From Synechococcus elongatus PCC 11801 (lineage in GTDB: Bacteria > Cyanobacteriota > Cyanobacteriia > Synechococcales > Synechococcaceae), in assembly GCF_003846445.2 (NCBI RefSeq), contig NZ_CP030139.2, positions 2,469,501-2,533,500 of the forward strand: a DNA stretch of 64,000 nucleotides, given 5' to 3'. Under the pieces are notes generated by a model. That model was given only the letters and a program-made list of their open reading frames with translations. It was not told the origin of the DNA and did no database searches. Shown here piece after piece: positions 37,458 through 49,558 of the stretch. A program made the position numbers and the translations under genes. Every line of letters starts with the position of its first letter. Position 1 is the stretch's first letter.

Positions 37458-37487
37458 GGCTTGGGCGAATGAGTCTAAGCCTTTTTT
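37458..37487 (+). terminator. Terminator of rbp1
   Basis: A hairpin of 7 bp (GGCTTGG/CTAAGCC with one G-U pair) and 10-nt loop is followed by TTTTTT at 37482-37487, about 85 nt after the rbp1 stop. Confidence 0.85.
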
Positions 37488-37598
37488 ATTGGGCCAAGTA
37501 CTCCTGTATCGTGTCTACAATTATTGACTTGTCTTTATACTTTTTTGCTCTTGCAATCGTTATACCAAGAGCATGACTCTCATCTTGTTTGAGGCTTT

Positions 37599-38426
37599 GT
37601 GGATCTGCTGCATCACTCTTTCATTGCTACTGGCCTCACGCTCTTTGGCATTATTTTAAGTCGCTACTTCCTGGTGGCAGGGGGGCTTTATTGGCTTTTC
37701 TATCACCGCTTAGCTAAGCAGTTGACACGGTTGCGCATCCAGCGATGGCCAAGTTGGCAGCAGTCAATTCAATCAGATATTCAATTATCAATGTTGTCTG
37801 CTTTCATCTTTGCAATCGTGGCCACCTTGATGGTGGCTTCACCAGTCTTTGAATGGACCCTCCTCTATAGCGATGTGAGCCAGTATGGAATTCCTTATCT
37901 CATCTTCAGCTTTTTCCTGATGCTGATTTTGCAAGATACGGGCTTTTATTTCTGTCATCGACTTTTTCATCACCCTCGATTCTTTCGCAGATTCCATCAA
38001 GGTCATCATCGCTCTCAAAGCCCAACACCTTGGACGTCTTTTGCATTTGATCTCCCAGAGGCGATCGTACAAGCGTTGCTCATTGTGGCAATTCTATTGA
38101 TTCTGCCTGTGCATGTTGGTACGTTGTTGGCGGTACTCGTGACGATGACGATTTGGTCAGTTTTTAATCACTTAGGGTTTGCACTCTTTCCGGATTCCAA
38201 AGTTTGTCGCTGGCTAGGTCAGTGGCTGATTGGGCCGCAGCATCATGTCGTGCATCATCAGCGCTATCGTCTGCACTATGGTCTGTACTTTACGCTTTGG
38301 GATCGGCTACTAGGGACGCAAGAAAAACTGAATTTTTCCAGTAATCATCAAATCGTTCAAGACTCTGTATCTGATGCTTTAGAACTGTCTAAAGAGCCTA
38401 TACAAGAAGTTCTTTCTGTTCACTAA
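37599..38426 (+). CDS. Sterol desaturase / fatty acid hydroxylase family membrane protein
   Basis: A 275-residue integral membrane di-iron oxygenase. At least four hydrophobic segments are present, and the His clusters are HRLFHH, HQGHH and HHVVHH with a further His in YRLHYG, the eight-His pattern of this superfamily. The substrate is unknown; it is not CrtR, whose His motifs differ. The start is GTG with GAGG about 5 nt upstream. It is flanked by the rbp1 terminator and converges on ispD, with 3 nt between the stops. Confidence 0.87.
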   Translation: MDLLHHSFIATGLTLFGIILSRYFLVAGGLYWLFYHRLAKQLTRLRIQRWPSWQQSIQSDIQLSMLSAFIFAIVATLMVASPVFEWTLLYSDVSQYGIPYLIFSFFLMLILQDTGFYFCHRLFHHPRFFRRFHQGHHRSQSPTPWTSFAFDLPEAIVQALLIVAILLILPVHVGTLLAVLVTMTIWSVFNHLGFALFPDSKVCRWLGQWLIGPQHHVVHHQRYRLHYGLYFTLWDRLLGTQEKLNFSSNHQIVQDSVSDALELSKEPIQEVLSVH

Positions 38427-38429
38427 TCC

Positions 38430-39128
38430 TTAAGCGATCTCAGTGGTTAACTGTCGTTGTTTCAGGATCAATTCTGCGATCGCAAGATCCGCTGGTGTGG
38501 TGACTTTGAGATTGATTTCTTCGCCTTCAACAATGTGAACGGGCAGGCCAAAAGCTTCGAACAGAGCCGCATCATCAGTCACCGTGATCTGTTGCTCTAA
38601 CCCTTGTCGATGGCAACGTACTAAAGGCTCGACAGCAAAGCCTTGGGGTGTTTGAGCTGCCCACAACGTCGAGCGATCGGGAGTTGCGGCGATCGTGCCA
38701 TCAGCAGCGACCTGTTTGATCGTGTCTTTGACGGGGACAGCGGCGACAAACGCATCACAAGTCTGCAATGCAGTGCTGCAGCGATCGAAGAGATCAGGCG
38801 TTGCCAAACAACGGGCACCGTCGTGGATCAGGACTTGCTTAGCGTCGGTTGGTAAAGCCTGCAGGCCATTGAAGACTGATTCTTGTCGTTCGCGACCGCC
38901 TTCAATCCAAACAACTGGTGTTGAAAGGTGCAGATCATTCACCAAGGCTTCAATGTCTTCGCGATCGCGGGGCTGGCCAATCAGACCAATCCAAGCGATT
39001 GACTGAGCGCGATCGGCAGCCTGCAGCGTCCAAGCCAAAACTGGCTGCCCTAGTAGCGGCAGGAGTAATTTATTGCGATCGGCGCCAAAGCGACGACCCG
39101 AACCAGCGGCAGGAATCAGCAGATGCAA
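38430..39128 (-). CDS. ispD: 2-C-methyl-D-erythritol 4-phosphate cytidylyltransferase
   Basis: Third step of the MEP pathway to isoprenoids (carotenoids, phytol, quinones). It is 232 residues: nucleotide-binding N-terminus LIPAAGSGRRFG with a Lys/Leu block NKLLLPLLGQPVL, VLIHDGARCLATPDL and VKDTIKQV, TPQGF and VTDDAALFE. The start is a TTG with GGAAC upstream; no ATG lies in frame upstream of the conserved LIPAAGSG. Confidence 0.95.
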   Translation of the reverse strand: MHLLIPAAGSGRRFGADRNKLLLPLLGQPVLAWTLQAADRAQSIAWIGLIGQPRDREDIEALVNDLHLSTPVVWIEGGRERQESVFNGLQALPTDAKQVLIHDGARCLATPDLFDRCSTALQTCDAFVAAVPVKDTIKQVAADGTIAATPDRSTLWAAQTPQGFAVEPLVRCHRQGLEQQITVTDDAALFEAFGLPVHIVEGEEINLKVTTPADLAIAELILKQRQLTTEIA

Positions 39129-39211
39129 GGTTATTGTTCCGTTGCAAGCCCTAGCAAGGCGGGTGCAAGCGTCCCATAGAATAGATCGGACTTCAGCTTA
39201 CCCCGATTCCC

Positions 39212-40171
39212 ATGCGCATTTTGGCCCTGGTTCCGGGCGGTATCGGTGACCAGATTCTCTTTTTCCCGACGGTCGCCGATCTTAAAAAGTACTATCCGCA
39301 GGCTCAGATCGATGTTGTTGTTGAGCCTCGCGCCGTGGGTGCTTATCGGGTCTGCGCCGAGGTAGACCAGGTCTTTCCATTTGATTTCAAAGACCGTAAC
39401 AGCTTGGCCGACTGGGGCAACTTGCTCGGCTCGATTCGTGAGCGGGAGTATGAGGCAGTGCTCTCACTGGGACAGCGATCGCTGGTGGGCCTGTTCCTCT
39501 GGCTGACCGGCATCCCCAAACGGGTCGGTTACGCTGGCGGTGGCAAAATTTTCCTGACTGATGCGATTCCGCTCAACGCCAATCAGTACGCAGGGGCGCT
39601 TTACCACGATCTTCTGAAAGGTTTTGGCATCAACACCCCCTGCCCGAATCCCAAGCTGACGCTGGCGCGGCAGGATCTGGACTGGGCGATCGCAGAACAG
39701 CAACGGCTGGGTCTAGCGGGTCAAGGCTATCTCGTCCTGCACGGTGGCTCGAGCACGCTGGCCAAGCTCAAGGGCTTACAGAAGGTCTATCCCGTTGAAA
39801 AGTGGGCGATCGTGTTGCGGGCGATTCGCGAGCAGCGGCCGAATCTCCCGTTTGTGGTGGTGCAAGGGCCTGATGATGCAGAGTTTGTGGCGGAGCTGAG
39901 CAAATCCAACCTCGACTTCCTAGTGGTTCAGCCGCCAGATATCGGTAAGCTCGCCGCGATCATTGCAGGGGCTGATCTGATGCTCTGTACGGACAGCGCT
40001 CCCATGCACTTGGCCGTGGCCAGTGGGACACGGACGATCGCGCTCTTTGGCCCGTTTGAACCGGCGAAGCTGCTACCAGCGGACAATCGGTTCATCGGTA
40101 TCAAGGCACAGGGTGCTGACGTGGCGACGATTCCACCTCAGGAAATTATCGATCGCCTCTTTGGTCGCTAG
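39212..40171 (+). CDS. Glycosyltransferase family 9 (heptosyltransferase-like)
   Basis: A 319-residue GT-B enzyme of the ADP-heptose:LPS heptosyltransferase family: N-terminal LALVPGGIGDQILFFPTV, central VLSLGQRSLVGLFLWLTGIP and KRVGYAGGG, and the C-terminal donor site CTDSAPMHLAVASGTRTIALFGP. It probably adds a sugar to a surface polysaccharide; cyanobacterial LPS usually lacks heptose, so the true donor is open. A potassium channel gene follows after about 36 nt. Confidence 0.88.
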   Translation: MRILALVPGGIGDQILFFPTVADLKKYYPQAQIDVVVEPRAVGAYRVCAEVDQVFPFDFKDRNSLADWGNLLGSIREREYEAVLSLGQRSLVGLFLWLTGIPKRVGYAGGGKIFLTDAIPLNANQYAGALYHDLLKGFGINTPCPNPKLTLARQDLDWAIAEQQRLGLAGQGYLVLHGGSSTLAKLKGLQKVYPVEKWAIVLRAIREQRPNLPFVVVQGPDDAEFVAELSKSNLDFLVVQPPDIGKLAAIIAGADLMLCTDSAPMHLAVASGTRTIALFGPFEPAKLLPADNRFIGIKAQGADVATIPPQEIIDRLFGR

Positions 40172-40207
40172 TGATCTTCCTCCACCGCTCGGATTGAGCG
40201 AGGCAGC

Positions 40208-41233
40208 ATGGAGCCACAGCGATCGCGGCGCAGCCTCAACCATCGTCGTAATCTGGTCTACAGCTTCTGGGCGTTGCTCCTGCTGATTGTTGTCGGCACC
40301 TTGGGCTACCAGCTGATTGAGGGCTGGACAGGGCTAGATGCTCTGTACATGACGATCACAACGCTGGCTACGGTGGGATTTGGGGAAGTGAATCCCCTCA
40401 GTCCCAAGGGCCGGCTATTTACGATCCTGCTGATCTTGGCAGGGTTGATTTTGATTGGCTATGTGATCAAGACTGCAACCGAAGCCTTGGCCGAGGGATA
40501 CTTCCAAGAAACGCTGCGCGATCGCCGACTACGACACTTACTCAATCGCTTGCACAATCACTACATCATTTGCGGCTTTGGTCGGACTGGCCAAGAAATT
40601 GCCCGTGAGTTCAACGCAGAAGCGCTGCCGTTTGTCGTTTTAGACAATGATGAGGCTGCGATTGACACAGCGATCGCGGCTGGATTTCAGGCATTTGTGG
40701 GTGATGCCACGCTCGATGAAGTGTTGATCAAAGCGGGAATTGAGCGGGCGCGCTGCTTGGTGGCGGCCATGCCGTCTGATGCGGACAACCTATACGCGAT
40801 CCTGTCGGCTAAGACCCTGAATTCAGAGCTGCGAACGATCGCTAGGGCAAGTTCCGCTGAAGCTGTGCAAAAGCTGCGGCGCGGTGGGGCAGATGCAGTA
40901 GTGTCGCCTTACATCACTGGAGGTCGGCGGATGGCCGCAGCGGCTCGCCGTCCACAAGCGATCGATTTCATTGATGATCTGACTTCTGCCAGTGAGCGCT
41001 CGGTCTACATTGATGAGTTTTTGCTTGAGCAACCGCGATCGCGTTTTTTGGGGCGTACGCTACGGGATGCCGACCTGCGGGGGCGATCGGGGGCACTGAT
41101 TCTGGCAATTCGGCGCACCGATGGCACCTTGATTGCGGGGCCCACTGGCGAAACCTATCTGGAGCTGGGCGATTTGTTGCTCTGCCTAGGAACTCGTCAG
41201 CAACTCCAAGCACTTGAGCAGTTATTGGCCTAG
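40208..41233 (+). CDS. Two-TM potassium channel with RCK/TrkA domain
   Basis: A 341-residue MthK-like channel. Helix 1 is SFWALLLLIVVGTLGYQLI; the pore loop carries the filter TVGFGE (Thr55 to Glu60), a close variant of TVGYGD; helix 2 is ILLILAGLILIGYVI. An RCK domain follows with a Rossmann motif YIICGFGRTGQEIA and the acidic ligand region VVLDND, and a C-terminal RCK_C domain (about 265-341). It is likely gated by Ca2+, ATP or another cytoplasmic ligand. Confidence 0.92.
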   Translation: MEPQRSRRSLNHRRNLVYSFWALLLLIVVGTLGYQLIEGWTGLDALYMTITTLATVGFGEVNPLSPKGRLFTILLILAGLILIGYVIKTATEALAEGYFQETLRDRRLRHLLNRLHNHYIICGFGRTGQEIAREFNAEALPFVVLDNDEAAIDTAIAAGFQAFVGDATLDEVLIKAGIERARCLVAAMPSDADNLYAILSAKTLNSELRTIARASSAEAVQKLRRGGADAVVSPYITGGRRMAAAARRPQAIDFIDDLTSASERSVYIDEFLLEQPRSRFLGRTLRDADLRGRSGALILAIRRTDGTLIAGPTGETYLELGDLLLCLGTRQQLQALEQLLA

Positions 41234-41254
41234 TGGGTTCCGCTGGGATCGTAA

Positions 41255-42040
<786 letters not shown>

Positions 42041-42093
42041 ATCGTGCTTCGGTAATCCCTACTTCAGCCTTGCCGGGCACCGTGCGACAGTGA

Positions 42094-43815
<1,722 letters not shown>

Positions 43816-43830
43816 CCTGCGATCGCAAGC

Positions 43831-43861
43831 ATGTTGAGGAGAAAATTCCTCTCCTCAACAT
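43831..43861 (+). terminator. Probable groEL terminator hairpin
   Basis: A perfect 10-bp stem TGTTGAGGAG/CTCCTCAACA (11 bp with a flanking A-T) and 9-nt loop lies 16 nt after the groEL stop. It is followed by TTGCTTT rather than a full T-run. Confidence 0.6.
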
Positions 43862-44043
43862 TGCTTTAACTCAGCCCTAGAATCTTGAAGCTTTTCTGCA
43901 CGGCCCCCCGTTTTAGCGAACAATCGCTACTCTGGGGGTGCCGATCCCAAATAAAGCTTGAAGGGCTGTGACCGTGATATTCGACACAGCTTTGCTGGGA
44001 AACGGCTGTCAGACTGAAGCTAGCGCGAAGGAGGTCAAAACCA

Positions 44044-44244
44044 GTGAACTTTGTGTTGCAAGTCCGCTGGAACGGCAAACCAGGCAGCAAGCTCTATGGA
44101 CCGTTCGATACCCCTCAGGCAGCAGCGGCTTTTTCGGAGTCGGTGAGTCCTAACCCCAGCGATATTGCCTGGACCATTTTTGAGTTGAATCCCCCGATGG
44201 CTCCTGTGATCGCGGGAAATCGCCGTCGTTCTGCGAACGCTTGA
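44044..44244 (+). CDS. 66-residue protein between groEL2 and cofH, unknown
   Basis: A small, apparently soluble protein: [33 protein letters not shown], then a Pro-rich and basic tail ending RRRSANA. The GTG start has an excellent ribosome site (AAGGAGGT about 8 nt upstream), which is strong support for translation. It ends 10 nt before the cofH start and is probably cotranscribed with it. I recognise no family. Confidence 0.65.
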   Translation: MNFVLQVRWNGKPGSKLYGPFDTPQAAAAFSESVSPNPSDIAWTIFELNPPMAPVIAGNRRRSANA

Positions 44245-44254
44245 GAGTTGCCCT

Positions 44255-45415
44255 GTGACTGATTCGGCAATGGTTGCCGCCATCTTGGCATCGGTCTTGG
44301 ATGGTGAGCCTTTACAACCAGAAGCCGCAACGGTTTTGCTCCAAGTCCGCGATCGCTCACTCCGTCACCAAATTCAAGCAACGGCAAACCAACTCCGTTC
44401 TCAACAGGTGGGCGATCGCGTTAGTTATGTCATCAATCGCAATCTCAATTTCACCAATATTTGCGAACAGCACTGTAATTTTTGTGCTTTTCGTCGCGAT
44501 CCTGATCAAGCAGGAGCTTTCTGGCTTGACACTTCAATTTTGATTGAGAAAGGTGCTGTTGCTGTTGCGGCGGGTGCCACGGAATTTTGTTTACAAGGCG
44601 GGCTCAATCCAGCTGCTAAACGCAATGGGCGATCGCTCGACTTTTATGTCGAGTTGATTACTAGTCTTAAACAAGCTTTTCCCTGCGTCCATCTCCATGC
44701 ATTCTCTCCGCAGGAAATCCAGTTTATTTCCCGCGAAGATGGGTTGAGTTTCCGAGAGGTATTGCAGGCTCTGAAGGCAGCCGGCGTGGGTTCCTTGCCA
44801 GGGACAGCCGCAGAAGTCTTGGATGACTCGGTGCGGCGCATTCTCTGTCCTGAGAAGTTAGACAGTGCTACTTGGAAAGCGATCGTACAGACTGCGCACC
44901 AGGTAGGTTTGCCAACCACCAGCACATTGCTCAGCGGTCACATCGAAACGCCCAGTCAGCAGGCCCAGCACCTTGAACAATTGCGTCAGCTGCAACAACA
45001 GGCGATCGCCCAAGAGACCCCAGCGCGAATCACAGAATTTATTCTTTTGCCCTTTGTAGGGGCGCTGGCACCGACGCCTCTGCGGAAGCGGGTACAGCGT
45101 GATCAGCCGGATTTATCGGATGCTTTGTTAGTGATGGCCATAGCACGGCTCTACCTGGGAGCTTGGATCCCCAATCATCAACCGAGTTGGGTCAAGCTAG
45201 GGCTGACCGGAGCGACTCAAGCCCTCGACTGGGGCTGTAATGATCTCGGCGGCACACTCATGGAGGAGCACATCACGAGCATGGCAGGCGCGCAGGGTGG
45301 GACAGCCCAAACAGTAGAGCAGTTGCAGGCAGCGATCGCCTCTGTGGGGCGGCCAGCCTACCAGCGCGATACGCTCTATCGGCCGGTCGCTGTGGAGGCA
45401 GCTTATGCCGGCTAA
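44255..45415 (+). CDS. cofH: FO synthase subunit 2 (CofH), radical SAM
   Basis: A 386-residue radical SAM enzyme that, with CofG, builds 7,8-didemethyl-8-hydroxy-5-deazariboflavin (FO). In S. elongatus FO is the antenna chromophore of DNA photolyase. The 4Fe-4S cysteines are Cys70, Cys74 and Cys77 (CEQHCNFC). Further motifs: [20 protein letters not shown] and the C-terminal [14 protein letters not shown]. No cofG is in the window. The 3' end overlaps the DUF3352 gene by 11 nt. Confidence 0.92.
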   Translation: MTDSAMVAAILASVLDGEPLQPEAATVLLQVRDRSLRHQIQATANQLRSQQVGDRVSYVINRNLNFTNICEQHCNFCAFRRDPDQAGAFWLDTSILIEKGAVAVAAGATEFCLQGGLNPAAKRNGRSLDFYVELITSLKQAFPCVHLHAFSPQEIQFISREDGLSFREVLQALKAAGVGSLPGTAAEVLDDSVRRILCPEKLDSATWKAIVQTAHQVGLPTTSTLLSGHIETPSQQAQHLEQLRQLQQQAIAQETPARITEFILLPFVGALAPTPLRKRVQRDQPDLSDALLVMAIARLYLGAWIPNHQPSWVKLGLTGATQALDWGCNDLGGTLMEEHITSMAGAQGGTAQTVEQLQAAIASVGRPAYQRDTLYRPVAVEAAYAG

Positions 45416-47027
45416 AACGTCGCCCTCTGCGTGGAGACAATTCCGTCGTCGGTGGCGGGTCTTGCGGCGGCGATCGCCCCGAGAACGGTGGGTGATTGGG
45501 ATTGCGGCAGGTCTTTTGTTGGCCGTTAGTGCCAGCTTGCTGTGGTGGCAGCGACCTTGGACCCTCAATGATGTCTCAAGCAGTTCCTTAGTTGATCTGC
45601 AGCCTCAAGATACAGCCGCTAGCTTGTTGTTTAGCGCTGATCAGAGCGATCGCCTCTTCCGATCGCTCAGCACGGAAGCGGACTGGTTAAAAGCACTGCC
45701 GCCGGATTTCCTGGAGCCGCTCATCGATCAGGCTCGCGATCGCCTTGCGATCTGGCTTCCGTCATCTCAGCCTCAAATTCTTGGCCTTGGAGCAGGGCAA
45801 CTGCAACCGGCGATCGCCTTGGAGCTGACCCAGCCTGAACCTTTGCTCGATCGCCTTAAAACGTTGGAACGGCAACAGCAGTGGCGAGTGGAACAGCGTT
45901 CTGGCCAATCCTTGGTGGGTCGATTGGGCGATCGCTATTCCCTCTTACTGCTTCGAAATCGTTACCTTGTTCTGAGCGAAAGTGATGCGACGTTGCGTCG
46001 GCTGCTGGCAGCCTACCTCGGGGAACGAACCCTAACCCAATCCGCTGACTATCGTCGGCTATGTAACAGTGCGCCTGCCGCTGAACTTCGACTGTATTTT
46101 GACTGGCCAGTCTTGCAAACAGCCAGTAGCCAAGCGGGTGATGCTTGGGGACTCCCGGCAGTTGCCCAGGCAGTTTGTGCCGATTTTGCGACCCAGCCGG
46201 AAGGGATTCAAGTGCTGGGCAAAGCCCTGACCAATCCAGATGGTGAGGCACCTCCTCCTGCGCGAACCCGCCGCCCCCGACAAGAGTTGCGATCGCTGGT
46301 TCCAGCAGAAACGGTGCTTTGGTTTGAGTCCGTTGACCTAGAGCAACTCTGGCAGACCATTAGCGGTGGGCCGATCGCGGCGCAACTCCCCAGTGGTCAG
46401 CAATTCGATCGAGATTTTGAGTCCTTGACCGGCACCCAACTACAGCGTGATTGGTTGAGCTGGAGTCAGGGAAGTTATGCGATCGGCGTGGTGCAAAACC
46501 CGGATACGGCGACCCAGACACAGTTTCGGGCGGGGCTGATTCTACTGGCCCATGCGAGCAATCGTCGGCAGGCTGAGCAAAGTTGGCAACGTCTCGATCA
46601 GCACCTGCAAAAAACAGGGCAGCTCAAGGTGGTTACACAAGCGGGAGCAACGCTCTGGCAGTTGCCGGATGGTCGCCCCATTGCTCGTCATGGCTGGCTC
46701 CCGAACAATGTCAGTTTTCTAGCGGTTGCGGCTGGTACAAGTCTGAACTTGCCGCCCCAAGGCGATCGCGCCTCCTTGGCGAATACTCCCACGGCTACTC
46801 TGACCGGCGACGGCCCCAGCGATCGTCTGATCCTCAAGCTCACGCAACTCCGGCAACTGGGTCTGCTGCCGTTGCCCAAACTCTTGCAAGATCGCCTGCA
46901 GTCCTTTGACCAACTGCACTTGCAGTGGCAAGCGGTGCAAGCGGGAGTGACGCCGTTTGAACTGTGGCTGACCCTGCCGCCTGCCGAACCTGCTGAGCCT
47001 AATGATTCTGCGACCCGTGACAACTGA
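45405..47027 (+). CDS. DUF3352 membrane-anchored protein
   Basis: A 540-residue protein with a very basic N-terminus (Arg-rich to about residue 25), one transmembrane helix ([16 protein letters not shown]) and a large extracytoplasmic domain of DUF3352 type, for example [27 protein letters not shown] and [11 protein letters not shown]. The function is not known. It is tightly packed, overlapping cofH upstream by 11 nt and the ArsR gene downstream by 26 nt. Confidence 0.8.
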   Translation: MPAKTSPSAWRQFRRRWRVLRRRSPRERWVIGIAAGLLLAVSASLLWWQRPWTLNDVSSSSLVDLQPQDTAASLLFSADQSDRLFRSLSTEADWLKALPPDFLEPLIDQARDRLAIWLPSSQPQILGLGAGQLQPAIALELTQPEPLLDRLKTLERQQQWRVEQRSGQSLVGRLGDRYSLLLLRNRYLVLSESDATLRRLLAAYLGERTLTQSADYRRLCNSAPAAELRLYFDWPVLQTASSQAGDAWGLPAVAQAVCADFATQPEGIQVLGKALTNPDGEAPPPARTRRPRQELRSLVPAETVLWFESVDLEQLWQTISGGPIAAQLPSGQQFDRDFESLTGTQLQRDWLSWSQGSYAIGVVQNPDTATQTQFRAGLILLAHASNRRQAEQSWQRLDQHLQKTGQLKVVTQAGATLWQLPDGRPIARHGWLPNNVSFLAVAAGTSLNLPPQGDRASLANTPTATLTGDGPSDRLILKLTQLRQLGLLPLPKLLQDRLQSFDQLHLQWQAVQAGVTPFELWLTLPPAEPAEPNDSATRDN

Positions 47028-47340
47028 CGTCCAGACTGAATCCCTGCTCGATCCGGCGATCGCCCTGCAAGCCATGGCTGACCCGCTGCGCTTGCAGGTG
47101 ATTGAGCTGTTACTTACACAAGAACTGTGTGTCTGTGACCTCTGCGATCGCCTCCAGGTCAAACAGCCCAAGCTCTCCTTTCACCTCCGTCAGTTGCGGG
47201 AAGCCGGTCTGATCCAGGCGCGACCCCAAGGCCGCTGGACTTACTACTCGCTCTGCCCCAGCCGTTTTGCGTCGTTACAGGTCTGGCTGCAGCGCTTCAG
47301 TCAGGCTCAACCGGCGATCGCATCTACTTGTCAGGAGTGA
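47002..47340 (+). CDS. ArsR/SmtB-family metalloregulator
   Basis: A 112-residue winged-helix repressor: AMADPLRLQVIELL, the recognition region QPKLSFHLRQLREAGLI and wing GRWTYYSL. The metal/arsenite motif ELCVCDLC has Cys residues at the ArsR (alpha-3) site; a C-terminal Cys is also present. No arsenic or metal transport gene is adjacent, so its target is elsewhere or itself. GTG 47017 is an alternative start. It overlaps the DUF3352 gene by 26 nt and the CPBP gene by 10 nt. Confidence 0.88.
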   Translation: MILRPVTTDVQTESLLDPAIALQAMADPLRLQVIELLLTQELCVCDLCDRLQVKQPKLSFHLRQLREAGLIQARPQGRWTYYSLCPSRFASLQVWLQRFSQAQPAIASTCQE

Positions 47341-48164
47341 AGAGAGGGGCGATCGCGCCGCTGCCAAGCGACTAGCCCCAGCCAGAGCAGCATCAGGAGA
47401 AAAACGCCCAGGATGCTTTGCAACGGATTACCTTCCCAACCTGTCCAGCCCGCCCAAAGCCCCGCTCGCGGTTGCATCAGCTGACCGACATTAATCCAGT
47501 AGTAGGCAGCCACAAGGCCGGAGTGTAGTCCCATCGGTAGTCCTAAGCGCTGGCGATCGCACTGACGGGCGGCGACTAGTGCCAGTCCCAAGAGGCTTAA
47601 ACCGAGAATTTGCAGACCAAAACGATGGACTGCTGCAAAAATGAGTGCGCTCATCCAGCTGCTCTGCTGCGGAAAATCGCGCCGTAATTCTTGAAGCAGC
47701 CAACCGCGAAACAACAGCTCTTCGGCAAACCCGATCGCTGTTGCCATCAAGAGCCCTTCTAGGAAGAACTGCCCAAACTGGGGCGACCAGCCCTGCCACT
47801 GTTGCCAGCCAAGGCTCCACTGCAGACCGTAGAGCAGCAGAACGAGGCTGATTCCCAGCCCTAAACCCAGTAGCCACGATCGCCGCCAGCGGTCACTCCA
47901 TTCCAGTCCATAGTGGCGGAATGGTTGTTGCCAATCCTGCTGGCTTTGACCCCAGCGCGGCAACAGCAGCAGAAAAATCACGTACAGCCCAATCAGGGTG
48001 ACGATCGACCGGCTATTACTATCAGCGATCGCGATCGAACCGAGGAATAACCATGGCAACCATAGCAGACCGAGGATGACCAAAAATGCGGGCACTCGTA
48101 GCCAAACGGGGCGATCGCGTAGGGCTGTAAATACGCGCGTGAGCAGTTTAGTCGTCCGGTTCAA
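47331..48164 (-). CDS. CPBP/CAAX-type intramembrane metalloprotease
   Basis: A 277-residue polytopic membrane protein with about seven hydrophobic segments. The active-site motifs are AEELLFRGWL (EExxxR) and FAAVHRF (second His), with an N at the third motif. Substrates are unknown; in cyanobacteria such proteases are usually uncharacterised. Its start overlaps the clpS 3' end by 17 nt, so the two are probably cotranscribed, clpS first. Confidence 0.85.
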   Translation of the reverse strand: MNRTTKLLTRVFTALRDRPVWLRVPAFLVILGLLWLPWLFLGSIAIADSNSRSIVTLIGLYVIFLLLLPRWGQSQQDWQQPFRHYGLEWSDRWRRSWLLGLGLGISLVLLLYGLQWSLGWQQWQGWSPQFGQFFLEGLLMATAIGFAEELLFRGWLLQELRRDFPQQSSWMSALIFAAVHRFGLQILGLSLLGLALVAARQCDRQRLGLPMGLHSGLVAAYYWINVGQLMQPRAGLWAGWTGWEGNPLQSILGVFLLMLLWLGLVAWQRRDRPSLHS

Positions 48165-48435
48165 TGCTGCTGCTCAAGCCATGACTTTTCAGTTGCTCAC
48201 AGTAGAACTCTGCCGGCTCGATATCACAGGTAATCACCAAGCCCGTGCCGTTGGTGTGGGCTTCCATCATGATGTCCACAGCTTGCGGCTGAGTTAGGCT
48301 GGGCACCGTTTGCATCAGCACCATGACCACATACTCCATTGGGTTGAAGTCATCGTTGTGGAGCAAAACCCGATAGCGCGGGGCAATTTTCCGTTTGGTC
48401 GTGGTTTCTGGCTTCTGAATGGTTTCCACGGCCAT
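48148..48435 (-). CDS. clpS: ClpS adaptor for the Clp protease
   Basis: A 95-residue adaptor that presents N-degron substrates to ClpC-ClpP. Motifs: RVLLHNDDFNPMEYVVMVL (substrate pocket, with the Asn-Asp pair), MMEAHTNGTG and DIEPAEFYCEQLKSHGL. S. elongatus has two ClpS proteins; this one matches the standard type by length and motifs. It is the first gene of a unit with the CPBP protease, with a divergent small gene to the right. Confidence 0.93.
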   Translation of the reverse strand: MAVETIQKPETTTKRKIAPRYRVLLHNDDFNPMEYVVMVLMQTVPSLTQPQAVDIMMEAHTNGTGLVITCDIEPAEFYCEQLKSHGLSSSIEPDD

Positions 48436-48565
48436 TGCAGCTCTCCTCTGTTTTCAAAACAAACAACGACTGACTTAACTCGTCCTGCAGTCCTTCCTTC
48501 TTCTCAACGCGGCAGCGCAGATTTCGAGTTAGTTTCGATTGTGAAAAGCAGTCTTAGTTTAACAA

Positions 48566-48910
48566 ATGTCCTTTGGACAACCCTCGCGATCGCCATTCTG
48601 TGCTGGACAAATCGTTCAGTGCCAGCGATCGCTGCTCTGGCTTTTGGCTGAGGTGATTGATGTGGTCAGCGATCGCGATCGCCTTTGGCTGCGTCCGTTG
48701 GCGGTAGCCGTTAGCCAAGCTGAGTCTTGGCAAGTGTTTGACTGCCGCGAGGATTCACAACTACTAGTTCCTCTCAGTGCCTTCGAAGCGGCAGAAGATG
48801 TAGCCGCAATTACGCTGCTCAGCCAGCTCTCGGAAATACCTCAAGCAAGTCAGGCAGGACGGCAGTATTTGCGAACGCTGCTGCGTCAGTTGTTGGTCAC
48901 TGCTGTCTAA
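48566..48910 (+). CDS. Conserved hypothetical protein, 114 residues
   Basis: Begins MSFGQPSRSPFCAGQIV, then LLWLLAEVIDVVSDRDRLWL, LAVAVSQAESWQVFDCREDS and a C-terminal helix YLRTLLRQLLV. It is a soluble, acidic and well-ordered protein with normal codon use. I recall similar cyanobacterial proteins of unknown function but no domain name. Its 3' end overlaps the DUF1400 gene by 4 nt on the opposite strand. Confidence 0.7.
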   Translation: MSFGQPSRSPFCAGQIVQCQRSLLWLLAEVIDVVSDRDRLWLRPLAVAVSQAESWQVFDCREDSQLLVPLSAFEAAEDVAAITLLSQLSEIPQASQAGRQYLRTLLRQLLVTAV

Positions 48911-49461
48911 CGGCTAGTACAACTGCGATCGCTCAGGCAGGGTACCACGTCAGCGAGTTCTAAACCGAGACTGCGAAACTGCGTTTGCAACGGCAACAAA
49001 ACTTTGAGCAGACGCGGAATTTCAATCGTGAGGCTTTGCGCTGGCAAGACTTCCAGCAATTGCACAACCGAAATACTCGGCTGATTAGCAAGCTGCGCCA
49101 AGCGATTACTGATGCGATTTGGACTCTGAAGTTGCTCTGCTGTTGCGCCCAAGGTGCGGCTTAACTCCTGCACGAGGCGATCGCCAAAACCGAGGTCGAG
49201 CAGTGCAGATAATTGACTGCCGGATAAAGGCAAGGGGGTATTTAAAAAGCGTCGCACGGCTTGACTATTCAGTCCGGCTTGTTGGAGCAGCTGAGATAAA
49301 GCCCTGGGAGCTTGCCCTTGCTGTGCCAGAACCGCAAGATCGGCGATCGTGAGTTGCTGCACTTGTCCATCTGCCGAGAAGGTGACCGTTTCTAATGCCT
49401 GAGCGGGCACCCATCCAAAACTCATCCAGAGGCCCAAAGCCCAGTTCAGAGGTCGATTCAT
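48907..49461 (-). CDS. DUF1400-type exported protein
   Basis: A 184-residue protein with a signal peptide (LNWALGLWMSFGWVPAQA, cleavage near AQA/LE), then the helical DUF1400 pattern seen in the N-terminal parts of some cyanobacterial alpha/beta hydrolases: VTFSADGQVQQLTIADL, SQLLQQAGLNSQAVRRFL and SISVVQLLEVLPAQSLTIE. No hydrolase domain is attached. It converges with the preceding small gene. Confidence 0.75.
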   Translation of the reverse strand: MNRPLNWALGLWMSFGWVPAQALETVTFSADGQVQQLTIADLAVLAQQGQAPRALSQLLQQAGLNSQAVRRFLNTPLPLSGSQLSALLDLGFGDRLVQELSRTLGATAEQLQSPNRISNRLAQLANQPSISVVQLLEVLPAQSLTIEIPRLLKVLLPLQTQFRSLGLELADVVPCLSDRSCTSR

Positions 49462-49558
49462 GTGGTCTGAACCTTGGTGTCTTTCCTATTCCCTCTAGTC
49501 TGACAACGACGCGCGTTCTCCGCCACCGCCTAGCAATGCGATCGCAGGTTTCTTCAAG

